A DNA stretch of 64,000 bases from Megalopta genalis (lineage: Eukaryota > Arthropoda > Insecta > Hymenoptera > Halictidae): the NCBI RefSeq assembly GCF_051020955.1, contig NW_027476771.1:62001-126000 (forward strand). The letters are read 5' to 3'. This document shows positions 13,107-23,640 of the stretch, piece after piece. Each line of letters begins with the position of its first letter. Positions within the stretch are counted from its first letter, which is position 1. The notes under the pieces were generated by a model. The model was not told the DNA's origin. It ran no database searches and saw only the letters and a program-made list of their open reading frames with translations. A program made the translations under genes and the position numbers.

Positions 13107-13447
13107 CCTTAATTTGGGGCGGTCACCTTTCTAATTTTGTACTCCAATCAGTCAGGGCGACCGTTTCCCTCACTCCTCGCAAAAAATGAATAATCCACAA
13201 ATCCGACTGTCCCAAACTTAGAACACACCCACACCGAACTTACCTCCGAGAAGACACAACACACAACTTTCATTCTACCATCAACCCGAACACGGAATAG
13301 TCTACACTCTAAAAATTATACTCTATATCGATGTGAAGTTGAATGTTCAAATATATTCCAAGTTAAAAAAAGCGAAACTCAGCTTATTATCCCTAGCATC
13401 TTGAAAAGTCATAGGGAACCGCGAATATCAAATACGCGGAAAAACAT

Positions 13448-13465
13448 TGGTCCTTCGAGCCGGAT
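13448..13465 (+). other. Primer-binding site, tRNA-Tyr type
   Basis: One base after the 5' LTR comes TGGTCCTTCGAGCCGGAT. Its reverse complement ends in CCA and matches what I recall of the 3' end of animal tRNA-Tyr: acceptor strand TCGAAGG plus discriminator A, pairing with the tRNA 5' end CCTTCGA. It would prime minus-strand DNA synthesis. The tRNA identity is from memory of the tRNA sequence. Confidence 0.85.
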
Positions 13466-13708
13466 ATAGTGTTTGTGAATTCAACAGACATCGACAACAC
13501 AACCAACAGACGATCATTCATAGGATCATAACACCACCAGTATCAGGCCGATCCACGCTAGCAACTCTGAAATCCTACTACACATCCGCCTTCAGAGCTA
13601 CAAGGAAACAGGAACGTCAGCGAAATCCAATCATTCAATTCTTCGCATCACAAAGGTAGGCTCATTCATAGCATCATCGATTCCCACATCGCGTCCCGTT
13701 TTCCTACA
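13466..13708 (+). other. Untranslated leader between primer-binding site and gag
   Basis: These 243 bp contain no recognisable coding sequence; a 70-codon open frame across the primer site has no recognisable motif and is taken as chance. Packaging signals are expected here in LTR elements but cannot be identified by eye. Confidence 0.7.
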
Positions 13709-15034
13709 ATGGCTTCCGCAGACATCCAAATCAGCACGTTACGCCGCAAACGTGGTAATATTATCGGTCAAATTACAACACTTACCAGAGTTCTGGACAA
13801 TTCACAAGATCCAGATCACTGCGATAAACTATTAATCACAGAACATCTCAATGGACTTGTTAAATCATGGAATCGGTTCGATGATATAGAATTTGATATA
13901 GAAACGCTAGATTCATCGGAAGAAACGCGACGATCAGAGATCCAATGCGATTATTACGCAGTTGTAGCTCGTGCAAAACGAATTCTTCAACACGACGAGT
14001 CACTGAACACCACGCGCAACAACCTTACTGAGTCACCAGCATCTATCATATCAGCCCCCATAGCCGTAAAATTACCGGAGATGCGATTACCGACGTTCGA
14101 CGGAACCATTGAAAATTGGTCATCCTTCTACGACCTGTTTTCATCGACGATCGACCGCAACGAAAACCTCACCTCAGTGCAAAAATTGCAATACCTAAGA
14201 TCAACCCTCACCGGGAAAGCCGCCGCATGCATCAAATCATTAACAACGACCGATGTGAACTATCCTGCCGCGATTGAAATACTGAAAGAAAAATTCGACT
14301 GTCCACGCAAAACCCTTTTACGACATTGTGATGCGATTCGAGAGATTCCGAAGCTCGCAAAAGACACACCCGAAGCAATCGACGATTTACTAGACACCTT
14401 GAATCAACATCTACGCGCACTAAACAATCTCGGGGAACCCGTAGCAACTTGGAACACACTTCTTATATCAACAATCCTATCAAAACTCAATTCAGATACA
14501 ATTTTGCAATGGGAACTCACGTTACCAGACAAGCAAATGCCATCATACACGCACCTCATCAAATTCCTACGAAAACGAGCAAACTGTTCAATAGTTGTCA
14601 ACGGAACCAATCTAATCTCCAGAACTCGTCACCCCTCAGTAAATACATCTCCTAAAAGTATCCACGCAAACTACTCGAAGACGCAGACATTTTTCACCGC
14701 CAAAACTGCGCAATGTCCAATCTGCAACGGGTCACACATGGTTCGGGATTGTGAAGTCTTCAATTCAGCTTCCCCCACTACGCGATTAGAAAATGCTACA
14801 AAAAATTCATTGTGCCACAATTGTTTACGACCTGGCCACACCACCAACATATGCCGCTCGATTTTCACATGCCGAATTTGCAACCAACGTCACCACACTC
14901 TTATACATCAACCAAATGATACGGTGAATCAGAAACCCTCCACCTCCGCAACTACGACCACACACACGGCCATATCAACTACAGCTCCACAAGAAGAAAT
15001 CACTGAGCCAGACCAACCTTTGTGCAATCGGTGA
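13709..15034 (+). CDS. gag: Gag-like capsid/nucleocapsid protein of BEL/Pao element
   Basis: This encodes a 441-residue structural protein of the retrotransposon particle, which packages the genomic RNA in the cytoplasm. The start has a strong context (ACAATGG, A at -3 and G at +4). Residues about 115-265, starting near LPEMRLPTFDG and continuing through ENWSSFYDLF, match the DUF1759 region found in BEL/Pao Gag. The C-terminal third holds three zinc-binding motifs: residues 336-348 (C-x2-C-x3-H-x4-C), 369-382 (C-x2-C-x4-H-x4-C) and 388-400 (C-x2-C-x3-H-x4-H). The last 40 residues are Thr/Ser/Pro-rich. The frame ends at UGA (15032-15034) and stays open beyond it into pol. In many BEL/Pao elements gag and pol form one uninterrupted frame, so the stop is noteworthy. 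Confidence 0.93.
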   Translation: MASADIQISTLRRKRGNIIGQITTLTRVLDNSQDPDHCDKLLITEHLNGLVKSWNRFDDIEFDIETLDSSEETRRSEIQCDYYAVVARAKRILQHDESLNTTRNNLTESPASIISAPIAVKLPEMRLPTFDGTIENWSSFYDLFSSTIDRNENLTSVQKLQYLRSTLTGKAAACIKSLTTTDVNYPAAIEILKEKFDCPRKTLLRHCDAIREIPKLAKDTPEAIDDLLDTLNQHLRALNNLGEPVATWNTLLISTILSKLNSDTILQWELTLPDKQMPSYTHLIKFLRKRANCSIVVNGTNLISRTRHPSVNTSPKSIHANYSKTQTFFTAKTAQCPICNGSHMVRDCEVFNSASPTTRLENATKNSLCHNCLRPGHTTNICRSIFTCRICNQRHHTLIHQPNDTVNQKPSTSATTTTHTAISTTAPQEEITEPDQPLCNR

Positions 15035-15037
15035 CTA
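15032..15037 (+). promoter_or_regulatory. Candidate leaky stop codon (UGA-CUA) between gag and pol
   Basis: The gag stop UGA is followed directly by CUA, and the same frame is then open for 1,312 codons. UGA-C, and UGA-CUA in particular, is the best-known context for stop-codon readthrough in animal and viral mRNAs. The first in-frame AUG downstream is at 15200, after the protease catalytic Asp (15176). Independent initiation there would lose an active protease. I could not see a clear stimulatory stem-loop downstream. The alternative is a recent nonsense mutation in a fused gag-pol frame. Confidence 0.65.
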
Positions 15038-18000
15038 TTTCCTCGTGGGATCTCAAGGGACAGGGACACTCACAACATTTTTATTGTAGACTCCCAATCA
15101 AACGACCTTTTGGTTACGGCAATCATCCACGCTATCAGTAGGACACATAAACCAGTGACATGCCGGGCTTTAATCGACACCTGCTCGACCACAAACTTCA
15201 TGACACAAGATCTTGCAAAGAAACTCTCCTTACCTCTAAAACATTGTTCCATTCCGGTCGGCGCGCTCGATACTCTCACTACTGTGGCGAAACACATCGT
15301 CAAGGCCACCATCCGTTCCAGAATCAAGAACTATCAGCGAACTCTCACCTTTTTAGTCGTGCCCAACATTGCAACCGCAATTCCAGGCGATACAATTGAT
15401 CGCGCTACCCTAAACATCCCAAGAAACATCGAACTCGCAGATCCTACGTTCCACCGCCCGGCACCAATCGACATGCTGTTAGGAGCCGGCACGGCATTAT
15501 CCATTTTAAGTGTAGGTCAGATCAATCTTTCACAACCCGATGACCCAGACCTATATCTTCAGAAAACAATGTTGGGTTGGGTAATCGGGGGGAGCGCACC
15601 CACATTCAAACCAATAAGAAGTGCTTCATGCCACACACACACATCACTCCAGTTCGATCTCACACGTTTTTGGGAAATTGAAGACGGTCCACAAATACCT
15701 CATTTCTCAGAAGCAGAAACAGCATGTGAGGAACATTTCAAAAACACGATCACACGAAACGCGGAAGGAAGATACGTCGTATCGCTTCCATTCAACAACG
15801 ACAAACCAAAACTCGGAGAATCGAAGTCAGCAGCCTATAAACGATTTCTATCCTTAGAAAGAAAGTTAAAACGAGATCCGGAGTTAAATAATCAGTACGA
15901 AGCTATTTTTAAGGAATATTTGGATCTTGGCCACATGTCCGAGATCCCTGATACCAACGAAGGCTATTACCTTGCACACCACGGGGTACTCAAAATGTCC
16001 AGCCAAACCACCAAGCTCCGCATCGTTTTCGACGGATCAGCTGCCTCAAGCACGGGTCTATCACTCAACGACGTATTACATACTGGCCCCAAAATCCAAG
16101 ATGACTTATTGTATATTCTCCTGAGATTCCGCACACATCAATACGTTGTCACTGGTGACATCGAAAAGATGTACCGACAATTTTTAATACGTCCAGAAGA
16201 TAGGAAATTTCAACAAGTACTCTGGCGAGACCATAACGACAGCATTAAGACCTTCCAACTGAACACCGTCACGTTCGGACTATCAGCAGCGCCCTATTTG
16301 GCCATACGATGCTTAACCCAACTAGCGGACGATGAACATCACCGGTTTCCCCAGGCGTCCAAAGTTTTAAAACAAGATTTCTATGTAGACGATCTGATAA
16401 CTGGAACCCCCACGATCCAAGAAGCCATCTCATTGCGCAAGGAACTAACATCATTACTCAACACAGCAGGGTTGCACATCAGGCAATGGGCATCCAACGA
16501 CAAACGTTTACTCGAAGATCTACCCGACGAAAACATAAATCAACAATTACATTTAGGCGAATCATCAATAGTCAAAACTTTAGGGATAGTCTGGAATTCG
16601 GCAGATGACTCCATCACCTACACTGTTAGACCCATTCTCCACACACCCCGCGCCACCAAACGCTTTATTAGTTCAGAAATTGCAAAAATTTACGACCCTC
16701 TAGGCCTATTAGGACCAGTCATCATTACGGCAAAACTAATCCTTCAGGAGCTCTGGACTTTAAGAATCGATTGGGACGAATCCTTACCTATGGCAATACA
16801 CAATAAATGGAGTCAATATTACTCTCAATTACCTCTGCTCAACCAGGCAAGATTCCGGCGAAAAACCGTCATTCAATCTGCATCCAACATTGAACTACAT
16901 GGGTTCTGCGATGCTAGCGAAAGGGCCTACGGGGCCTGCGTGTATATTCGATCTCAGAACAATCACGGGGAGACAATCGTGGAACTTCTAGTCGCAAAAT
17001 CCAGAGTCGCACCTTTAAAGAGCAAATCCATTCCGCGACTTGAATTATGTGGGTCGGTGTTGCTAGCATCGCTCATGACCACCGTGAAGAAGGCACTAGG
17101 CCTGCAGATCGAACGCACAGTATATTGGACAGATTCCACGATAGTTTTACATTGGTTGAGATCCTCACCACACACCTTAAAAACCTTCGTCGCCAACAGA
17201 GTGTCTGAAATTCAATCCACTACAACCATCATAGATTGGCGCCACGTCAGTTCTACAGACAACCCTGCAGATTTGTTGTCGCGGGGTCAAATAATTAAAG
17301 ACTTTTTACAATCATCCGTCTGGCAGAACGGACCATCTTGGCTCCAACAAGAGCACTCGCACTGGCCTACTTGGGAACCAGTCACACACATTAACGATCC
17401 GGAGCGAAAAATCGCAATTTGCATGGCAACAATTCCTGTCACCAAAGACGCGAAAATCCTCGAACGGTATTCATCATGGACAAAATTAGTGCGAGTCATT
17501 GCAATCTGTCGGCGATGGAGGCCGGGTCGAATCATTAAGGGAAGCTTGACTGTCTCTGAACTATCCCAATCAAGGGTTACCATCCTCAGAATGCTCCAAG
17601 AAATATATTTCAAAACAGAAATACTGGCGCTTCGTCGTCAATCGGATCCCTATCTACACGGAAAACTGGCCAAATTGAATCCATTTCTCGATCAAGACGG
17701 ACTTCTGAGAGTGGGAGGACGTCTCAAAAACTCAGCTCTGACCTACTCGCAAAAACATCCAATTCTCCTTCCAAAATCACACATCACCACCTGCATCATT
17801 ATGAATGAACACAAGAGTCTTCTACATGCGGGAGCACAAACCACGTTATATTCACTAAGACGAACGTACTGGCCAATAGACGGTAGAAGTCTGGTATGGA
17901 GAACCATTCATGGATGTGTACGTTGCCGGCGAGCAAGTCCTCCATCCGTGGATTATATTATGGGTAATCTACCAATAGCACGAGTGACAGAATCGCGTCC

Positions 18001-18973
18001 ATTCACAAACGTAGGAATCGACTACTGCGGACCTTTTTTTATCAAAGAAAAACAACATCGCAACCGCGGTCGAGTCAAGGTTTATGTGGCAGTCTTTGTT
18101 TGTCTCGCAATAAAAGCAATTCATCTTGAACTAGTCAGTGACCTAACCAGCGAAGCATTCATTGCAGCATTACGCCGATTCATCGCAAGAAGGGGATTTT
18201 GTGTGAACTTATATTCAGATAACGGTACAAATTTCAAGGGAGCCAATAATGAACTACGAGAACTCCGAGAACTCTTACGATCAGACGACCATCTCAAAAA
18301 AATCAACACCTTCCTCATTGAACGAGCCATCAATTGGCATTTTATTCCTCCACAAGCTCCCCATTTTGGAGGCTTATGGGAAGCTGCGGTAAAATCTTTT
18401 AAATATCATCTAAAACGCGTCGTAGGCCCGGAATTACTCACATTTGAAGGGCTTAATACACTGATTATCGATGTCGAAGCTATCCTCAACTCTCGACCCC
18501 TCACTCCACTTTCTTCAGATCCCTCCGACCTCCTCGCACTCACTCCAGGCCATTTCCTCATCGGTGATGCACTCACGAGCTTGCGCGATCGCGATCTACA
18601 AGGAACCCCTGCAAATCGATTATCAGCATGGCAGCGTGTTCAACAATTAAAACAACATTTCTGGAAGCGCTGGCATCGTGAGTATCTGAATGAATTGGCA
18701 AATCGCAATAAATGGACCAGGGGTCAACATCCCATCATCGAAGGTGCAATCGTTCTGCTCAGAGAAGACAACGTACCCTCAATGCACTGGCCTCTCGGAA
18801 GAATCATTAAAACTCACCCAGGCTCCGACGGCATTGTTCGCGTAGCTACTGTCAGGACAGCCTCGAACGTGTTCGACCGGAGCGTGAAAAAACTTGTACC
18901 GTTATTATGTCAATCGGAGGATCAACCACGAGAGAACAACTTAACCATGATAGGACACGAAATATGTGAATAG
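15035..18973 (+). CDS. pol: Pol polyprotein: protease, reverse transcriptase, RNase H, integrase (BEL/Pao)
   Basis: These 1,312 codons lie in the gag frame and are probably made as a Gag-Pol readthrough product of about 1,754 residues. The order is as follows. Protease of A17/DUF1758 type: Asp at 15176 in an unusual D-T-C motif, with LLGAG as a later landmark. Reverse transcriptase: Asp of VTGDIEKMYRQF at 16157, YVDD at 16382-16393. RNase H: acidic residues at 16910, 17042, 17132 and 17258. Integrase zinc finger H-x4-H-x29-C-x2-C at 17810-17926, then the catalytic D, D, E at 18020, 18218 and 18380. A C-terminal domain of DUF5641 type follows at about 18630-18900. All key catalytic residues I looked for are present. 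No env-like region follows. Confidence 0.94.
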   Translation, partial: LFPRGISRDRDTHNIFIVDSQSNDLLVTAIIHAISRTHKPVTCRALIDTCSTTNFMTQDLAKKLSLPLKHCSIPVGALDTLTTVAKHIVKATIRSRIKNYQRTLTFLVVPNIATAIPGDTIDRATLNIPRNIELADPTFHRPAPIDMLLGAGTALSILSVGQINLSQPDDPDLYLQKTMLGWVIGGSAPTFKPIRSASCHTHTSLQFDLTRFWEIEDGPQIPHFSEAETACEEHFKNTITRNAEGRYVVSLPFNNDKPKLGESKSAAYKRFLSLERKLKRDPELNNQYEAIFKEYLDLGHMSEIPDTNEGYYLAHHGVLKMSSQTTKLRIVFDGSAASSTGLSLNDVLHTGPKIQDDLLYILLRFRTHQYVVTGDIEKMYRQFLIRPEDRKFQQVLWRDHNDSIKTFQLNTVTFGLSAAPYLAIRCLTQLADDEHHRFPQASKVLKQDFYVDDLITGTPTIQEAISLRKELTSLLNTAGLHIRQWASNDKRLLEDLPDENINQQLHLGESSIVKTLGIVWNSADDSITYTVRPILHTPRATKRFISSEIAKIYDPLGLLGPVIITAKLILQELWTLRIDWDESLPMAIHNKWSQYYSQLPLLNQARFRRKTVIQSASNIELHGFCDASERAYGACVYIRSQNNHGETIVELLVAKSRVAPLKSKSIPRLELCGSVLLASLMTTVKKALGLQIERTVYWTDSTIVLHWLRSSPHTLKTFVANRVSEIQSTTTIIDWRHVSSTDNPADLLSRGQIIKDFLQSSVWQNGPSWLQQEHSHWPTWEPVTHINDPERKIAICMATIPVTKDAKILERYSSWTKLVRVIAICRRWRPGRIIKGSLTVSELSQSRVTILRMLQEIYFKTEILALRRQSDPYLHGKLAKLNPFLDQDGLLRVGGRLKNSALTYSQKHPILLPKSHITTCIIMNEHKSLLHAGAQTTLYSLRRTYWPIDGRSLVWRTIHGCVRCRRASPPSVDYIMGNLPIARVTESRPFTNVGIDYCGPFFIKEKQHRNRGRVKVYVAVFVCLAIKAIHLELVSDLTSEAFIAALRRFIARRGFCVNLYSDNGTNFKGANNELRELRELLRSDDHLKKINTFLIERAINWHFIPPQAPHFGGLWEAAVKSFKYHLKRVVGPELLTFEGLNTLIIDVEAILNSRPLTPLSSDPSDLLALTPGHFLIGDALTSLRDRDLQGTPANRLSAWQRVQQLKQHFWKRWHREYLNELANRNKWTRGQHPIIEGAIVLLREDNVPSMHWPLGRIIKTHPGSDGIVRVATVRTASNVFDRSVKKLVPLLCQSEDQPRENNLTMIGHEICE

Positions 18974-19181
18974 GAAAAGGGTTTCACTATTGTTAATCTT
19001 ATAGGTCATAAGGCAGCACTCCCATTCCATACCAAGCGTCGCCAACATTGTAATGTAGTATTTTAAGTGCCCAATCATACATATCTTAATATTAGCCAAG
19101 TAAATTCACACATACAAACATAAACAACCACTCACCATCACACATATCTGTCAACTTGATCTTGATCAGTACCCTCTCAAC
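18974..19181 (+). other. Short 3' non-coding region of the retrotransposon
   Basis: These 208 bp lie between the pol stop and the polypurine tract. I see no open frame of useful length and no sign of env. Confidence 0.75.
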
Positions 19182-19191
19182 GGGGGGAGAA
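19182..19191 (+). other. Polypurine tract
   Basis: GGGGGGAGAA ends exactly where the 3' LTR begins (TGTT at 19192). This is the expected place for plus-strand DNA synthesis to start. Confidence 0.9.
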
Positions 19192-19940
19192 TGTTCCGTT
19201 GTATGACGGAACCCTTATAAATCAAGCAAGGAAAAGTGTTGTCCTCGAGTCAAATATTACTGACCATCTACGTCCATTCCTGGGTAGAAGAAAATCGCCA
19301 GATGTGGATAACCCAGGGACCGAAGGCCCTAGGAAATAACGTATTTTGGACGAAGCAATCGAAATGCCAGAACACCCGTAGTAAACAATTTCGTTGAAAG
19401 CCATTTCCGTCTTCTATTCAAGTATTTCTTTTATGACCCACAGTTGGTCACCAGATGTCAATTCTAGCCGTTTTTTACGATATGCATGTTCCACCGAGAA
19501 GAGGCATTTTCCGGATCATTGTTTGCTACGGCTTATCCTTGGGACACTCGGAGTACTTCGCGGGCGTCACCCGAGGGCACGAACACTACCTGCGGGTGAC
19601 CCTTAATTTGGGGCGGTCACCTTTCTAATTTTGTACTCCAATCAGTCAGGGCGACCGTTTCCCTCACTCCTCGCAAAAAATGAATAATCCACAAATCCGA
19701 CTGTCCCAAACTTAGAACACACCCACACCGAACTTACCTCCGAGAAGACACAACACACAACTTTCATTCTACCATCAACCCGAACACGGAATAGTCTACA
19801 CTCTAAAAATTATACTCTATATCGATGTGAAGTTGAATGTTCAAATATATTCCAAGTTAAAAAAAGCGAAACTCAGCTTATTATCCCTAGCATCTTGAAA
19901 AGTCATAGGGAACCGCGAATATCAAATACGCGGAAAAACA
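19192..19940 (+). repeat. 3' long terminal repeat (749 bp)
   Basis: This has the same length and, as far as I can read, the same sequence as the 5' LTR at a constant offset of 6,494 bp, ending in AACA. The two LTRs are copied from one template at insertion, so identity points to a recent event. Confidence 0.96.
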
Positions 19941-19945
19941 ATGTG
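19941..19945. repeat. Target-site duplication, right copy (ATGTG)
   Basis: ATGTG directly follows the 3' LTR and runs into TTTCGCATGG, resuming the array in the phase it had before the 5' LTR. Confidence 0.95.
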
Positions 19946-22900
19946 TTTCGCATGGATTTGAAGCTAACTCATTTATTTCGCCATCATTTGAAGCTATATC
20001 ACTTATATCGCAAGTATTTGAAGCTAAATCATTTGTTTCGCATGGAGTAGAAGCTAAACCTTATACATCGCATTGATTTGAAGGAACATCATGTGTTTGG
20101 AATGGATTTGAAGCTAATCTTTCTACATCGCATTGATTTGAAGCTACATCATGTGTTTCGCATGGATTTGAATCTAACTCGTTCGTTTCGGCTGCATTTG
20201 AAGCAATATCACTTATATCGCAAGTATTTGAAGCTAAATCATTTGTTTCTCATAGATTTGAAGCAAAACCTTATACATCGCATTGATATGAAGCTACATG
20301 ATGTGTTTCGCATGGATTTGAAGCTAACTCGTTTGTTTGACCAGTATTTGAAGCTAAATCATTTGTTTCGCCTGGATTTGAAGCTAAACCTTCTACATCG
20401 CATTGATTTGAAGCTACATCATGTGTTTCGCATGGATTTGAAACAAACTCGTTCGTTTCGCCTGCATTTGAAGCAATATCACTTATATCGCAAGTATTTG
20501 AAGCTAAATCATTTGTTTCGCATGGATGTGAAGCTAATCTTTCTACATCGCATTGATTTGAAGCTACATCATGTGTTTCGCATGGATTTGAAGCTAACTC
20601 GTTCGTTTCGCCTGCATTTGAAGCAATATCACTTATATCGCAAGTATTTGAAGGTAAATCATTTGTTTCGCATGGATTTGATTCTAAACCATCTACATCG
20701 CATTGATTTGAAGCTACATCATGTGTTTCGCATGCATTTGATGCTAACTCGGTTATTTCGCCAGCATTTGAAGCTATATCACTTATAGCGCAAGTATTTG
20801 AAACTAAATCATTTGTTTCGCATGGATCTGAAGCCAAACCTTCTACATCGTATAGATTTGAAGCTACATCATATGTATCGCATGGATTTGATGCTAACAC
20901 GATTATTTCGCCTGCATTTGAAACTATATCACTTATATCGCAAGTATTTGAAGCTAAATCATTTGATTCGCTTGAATTTGAAGCTAAACCTTCTACATCG
21001 CATTAATTTGAAGCTACATCATGGGTTTCGCATGGATTTGGAGCTACTCGTTTATTTCGCCAGCATTTGAAGCTATATCACTTATATCGCAAGTATTTGA
21101 AGATAAATCATTTGATTCGCTCGGATTTGAAGCTAAACCTTCTACATCGCATTAATTTGAAGCTACATCATGTGTTTCGCATGGATTTGAAGCTAACTCG
21201 TTCGTTTCGCCTGCATTTGAAGCAATATCACTTATAACGCAAGTATTTGAAGATAAATCATTTGTTTCGCTCGGATTTGAAACTAAACCTTCTACATCGC
21301 ATTGATTTGATTCTACAACATGTGTTTCGCATGGATTTGTAGCCAACTCGTTTATTTCGCCAGCATTTGAAGCTATATCACTTATATCGCAAGTATTTGA
21401 AACTAAATCATTTGTTTCGCATGAATTTGAAGCTAAACCATGTGTTTCGCATGAATTTGAAGCTAAATTATGTGATTCGCATGGATTTGAAGCTAACTCG
21501 TTTGTTTCGCCTGCATTTGAAGCTATATCACTTAAATCACAAGTATTTGAATCAAAATCATTTTTTAACATGGATTTGAAACTAATCCTTCTACATCGCA
21601 TTGATTTGAAGTTACATCATGTGTTTCGCATGGATTTGAAGGTAACTCGTTTATTTCGCCAGCATTTGAAGCTATATCCCTTATATCGCAAGTATACGAA
21701 GCTAAATCATTTGTTTCGCATGAATTTGAAGCTATACCATGTGTTTCGCATGAATTTGAAGCTAAATTATGTGACACGCAAGGATTTGAAGCTAATGCGT
21801 TTGTTTCGCCTGCATTTGAAGCTATATCACTTATATCGTAAGTATTTGAAGCTAAATCATTTGTTTCGCATGGAGTAGAAGCTAAACCTTATACATCGCA
21901 TTGATTTGAAGGAACATCATGTGTTTCGCGTGGATTTGAAGCTAAACCTTCAACATCGCTTTGATTTGAAGCTACATCATGTGTATCGCATGGATTTGAA
22001 GCTAACTCGTTCGTTTCGCCTGCATTTGAAGCAATATCACTTATATCGCAAGTATTTGAAGGTAAATCATTTGATTCGCATGGATTTGAAACTAAACCTT
22101 CTACATCGCATTGATTTGAAGCTACATCATGTGTTTCGCATGGATTTGAAGCTAACTCGATTATTTCGCCAGCATTTGATGCTACACAACTTATATCGCA
22201 AGTATTTGAAGTTAAATCGCTTGCTACACATAGACTTGAAGTAGAATCTTCAATACTGCATTGATTTGAAGCTAAATCATTGGTTTCGCATGGAGTTGAA
22301 GCTAACTCGGTTATTTCGCCAGCATTTGAAACTATATCACTTATATCGCAAGTATTTGAAATTAAATCGCTTGCTACACATGGATTTGAAGTTAAACCTT
22401 CAACATCGCATTGATTTGAAGCTACATCATGTGTTTCGCATGGATTTGAAGCAAACTCGTTCGTTTCGCCTGCATTTGAAGCTATATCACTTATATCGCA
22501 AGTATTTGAAGCTAAATCATTTGTTTCGCATGGAGTAGAAGCTAAACCTTATACATCGCATTGATTTGAAGGAACATCATGTGTTTCGAATGGATTTGAA
22601 GCTAATCTTTCTACATCGCATTGATTTGAAGCTACATCATGTGTTTCGCATGGATTTGAAACTAACTCGTTTGTTTGACCAGTATTTGAAGCTAAATCAT
22701 TTGTTTCGCCTGGATTTGAAGCTATATCACTTATATCGCAAGTATTTGAAACTAAATCATTTGTTTCGCATGAATTTGAAGCTAAACCATGTGTTTCGCA
22801 TGAATTTGAAGCTAAATTATGTGATTCGCATGGATTTGAAGCTAACTCGTTTGTTTCGCCTGCATTTGAAGCTATATCACTTAAATCACAAGTATTTGAA

Positions 22901-23640
22901 TCAAAATCATTTTTTAACATGGATTTGAAACTAATCCTTCTACATCGCATTGATTTGAAGTTACATCATGTGTTTCGCATGGATTTGAAGGTAACTCGTT
23001 TATTTCGCCAGCATTTGAAGCTATATCCCTTATATCGCAAGTATACGAAGCTAAATCATTTGTTTCGCATGAATTTGAAGCTAAACCATGTGTTTCGCAT
23101 GAATTTGAAGCTAAATTATGTGATGCGCAAGGATTTGAAGCTAATGCGTTTGTTTCGCCTGCATTTGAAGCTATATCACTTATATCGCAAGTATTTGAAG
23201 CTAAATCATTTGTTTCGCATGGAGTAGAAGCTAAACCTTATACATCGCATTGATTTGAAGGAACATCATGTGTTTCGCATGGATTTGAAGCTAATCTTTC
23301 TACATCGCATTGATTTGAAGCTACATCATGTGCTTCGCTTGGATTTGAAGCTAACTCGATTATTTTGCCAGCATTTTAAGCTATATTACATAAGTCGCAA
23401 GTATTTGAAGCTAAATCATTTGTTTCGCATGGACTTGAATAGCTAAATAATCTACACCGCATTGATTTGTAGCTACATCATGTGTTTCGCATGGATTTGA
23501 AGCTAAATTATGTGATGCGCAAGGATTTGAAGCTAATGCGTTTGTGTCGCCTGCATTTGAAGCTATACCACTTATATCGCAAGTATTTGAATCTAAATCA
23601 TTTGTTTCGCATGGAGTAGAAGCTAAACCTCATACATCGC

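Larger units (their letters stand above)
12698..13446 (+). repeat. 5' long terminal repeat (749 bp)
   Basis: The LTR begins TGTT and ends AACA, a 4-bp terminal inverted repeat with the canonical TG/CA ends. Reading base by base I found no difference from 19192-19940. It should hold the promoter, transcript start and polyadenylation signals. A TATAAAT lies at 12722-12728, but that is only about 25 bp from the edge, so its role as core promoter is doubtful. A second AT-rich candidate lies near 13314-13330. I found no AATAAA. Short open frames in it have no recognisable product. Confidence 0.96.
12698..19940 (+). mobile_element. Full-length BEL/Pao LTR retrotransposon
   Basis: The element is 7,243 bp: LTR (749 bp), primer-binding site, leader, gag, pol, short 3' region, polypurine tract, LTR (749 bp), with a 5-bp target duplication. 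The order protease, reverse transcriptase, RNase H, integrase excludes Ty1/copia. Assignment to BEL/Pao rests on the Gag region of DUF1759 type, three CCHC/CCHH-like motifs, the A17-type protease, the FYVDD reverse transcriptase motif and the C-terminal domain of DUF5641 type. No env is present: only about 0.2 kb separates the pol stop from the polypurine tract. Apart from the UGA between gag and pol, which may be programmed, I see no frameshift or internal stop. The element appears structurally intact. It is the only mobile element in the window. Confidence 0.96.

Noticed and set aside
12728..13112. Short open frames in the LTRs (60 codons on minus, 70 on plus; repeated at 19222-19606)
   Set aside because: They lie inside the LTR, have no recognisable motif and occur twice only because the LTR does.
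13447..13659. 70-codon open frame across the primer-binding site
   Set aside because: It overlaps the primer site, is much shorter than any known product of such elements and lacks motifs.
15035..15109. Programmed frameshift between gag and pol
   Set aside because: Gag and pol are in the same frame, so a shift is not needed; only a stop codon separates them.
15070..18333. Minus-strand and off-frame open frames within gag-pol
   Set aside because: They are shadows of the well-supported gag and pol frame, with no recognisable domains.
18974..19181. Possible env gene after pol
   Set aside because: Only 208 bp separate the pol stop from the polypurine tract, with no useful open frame.
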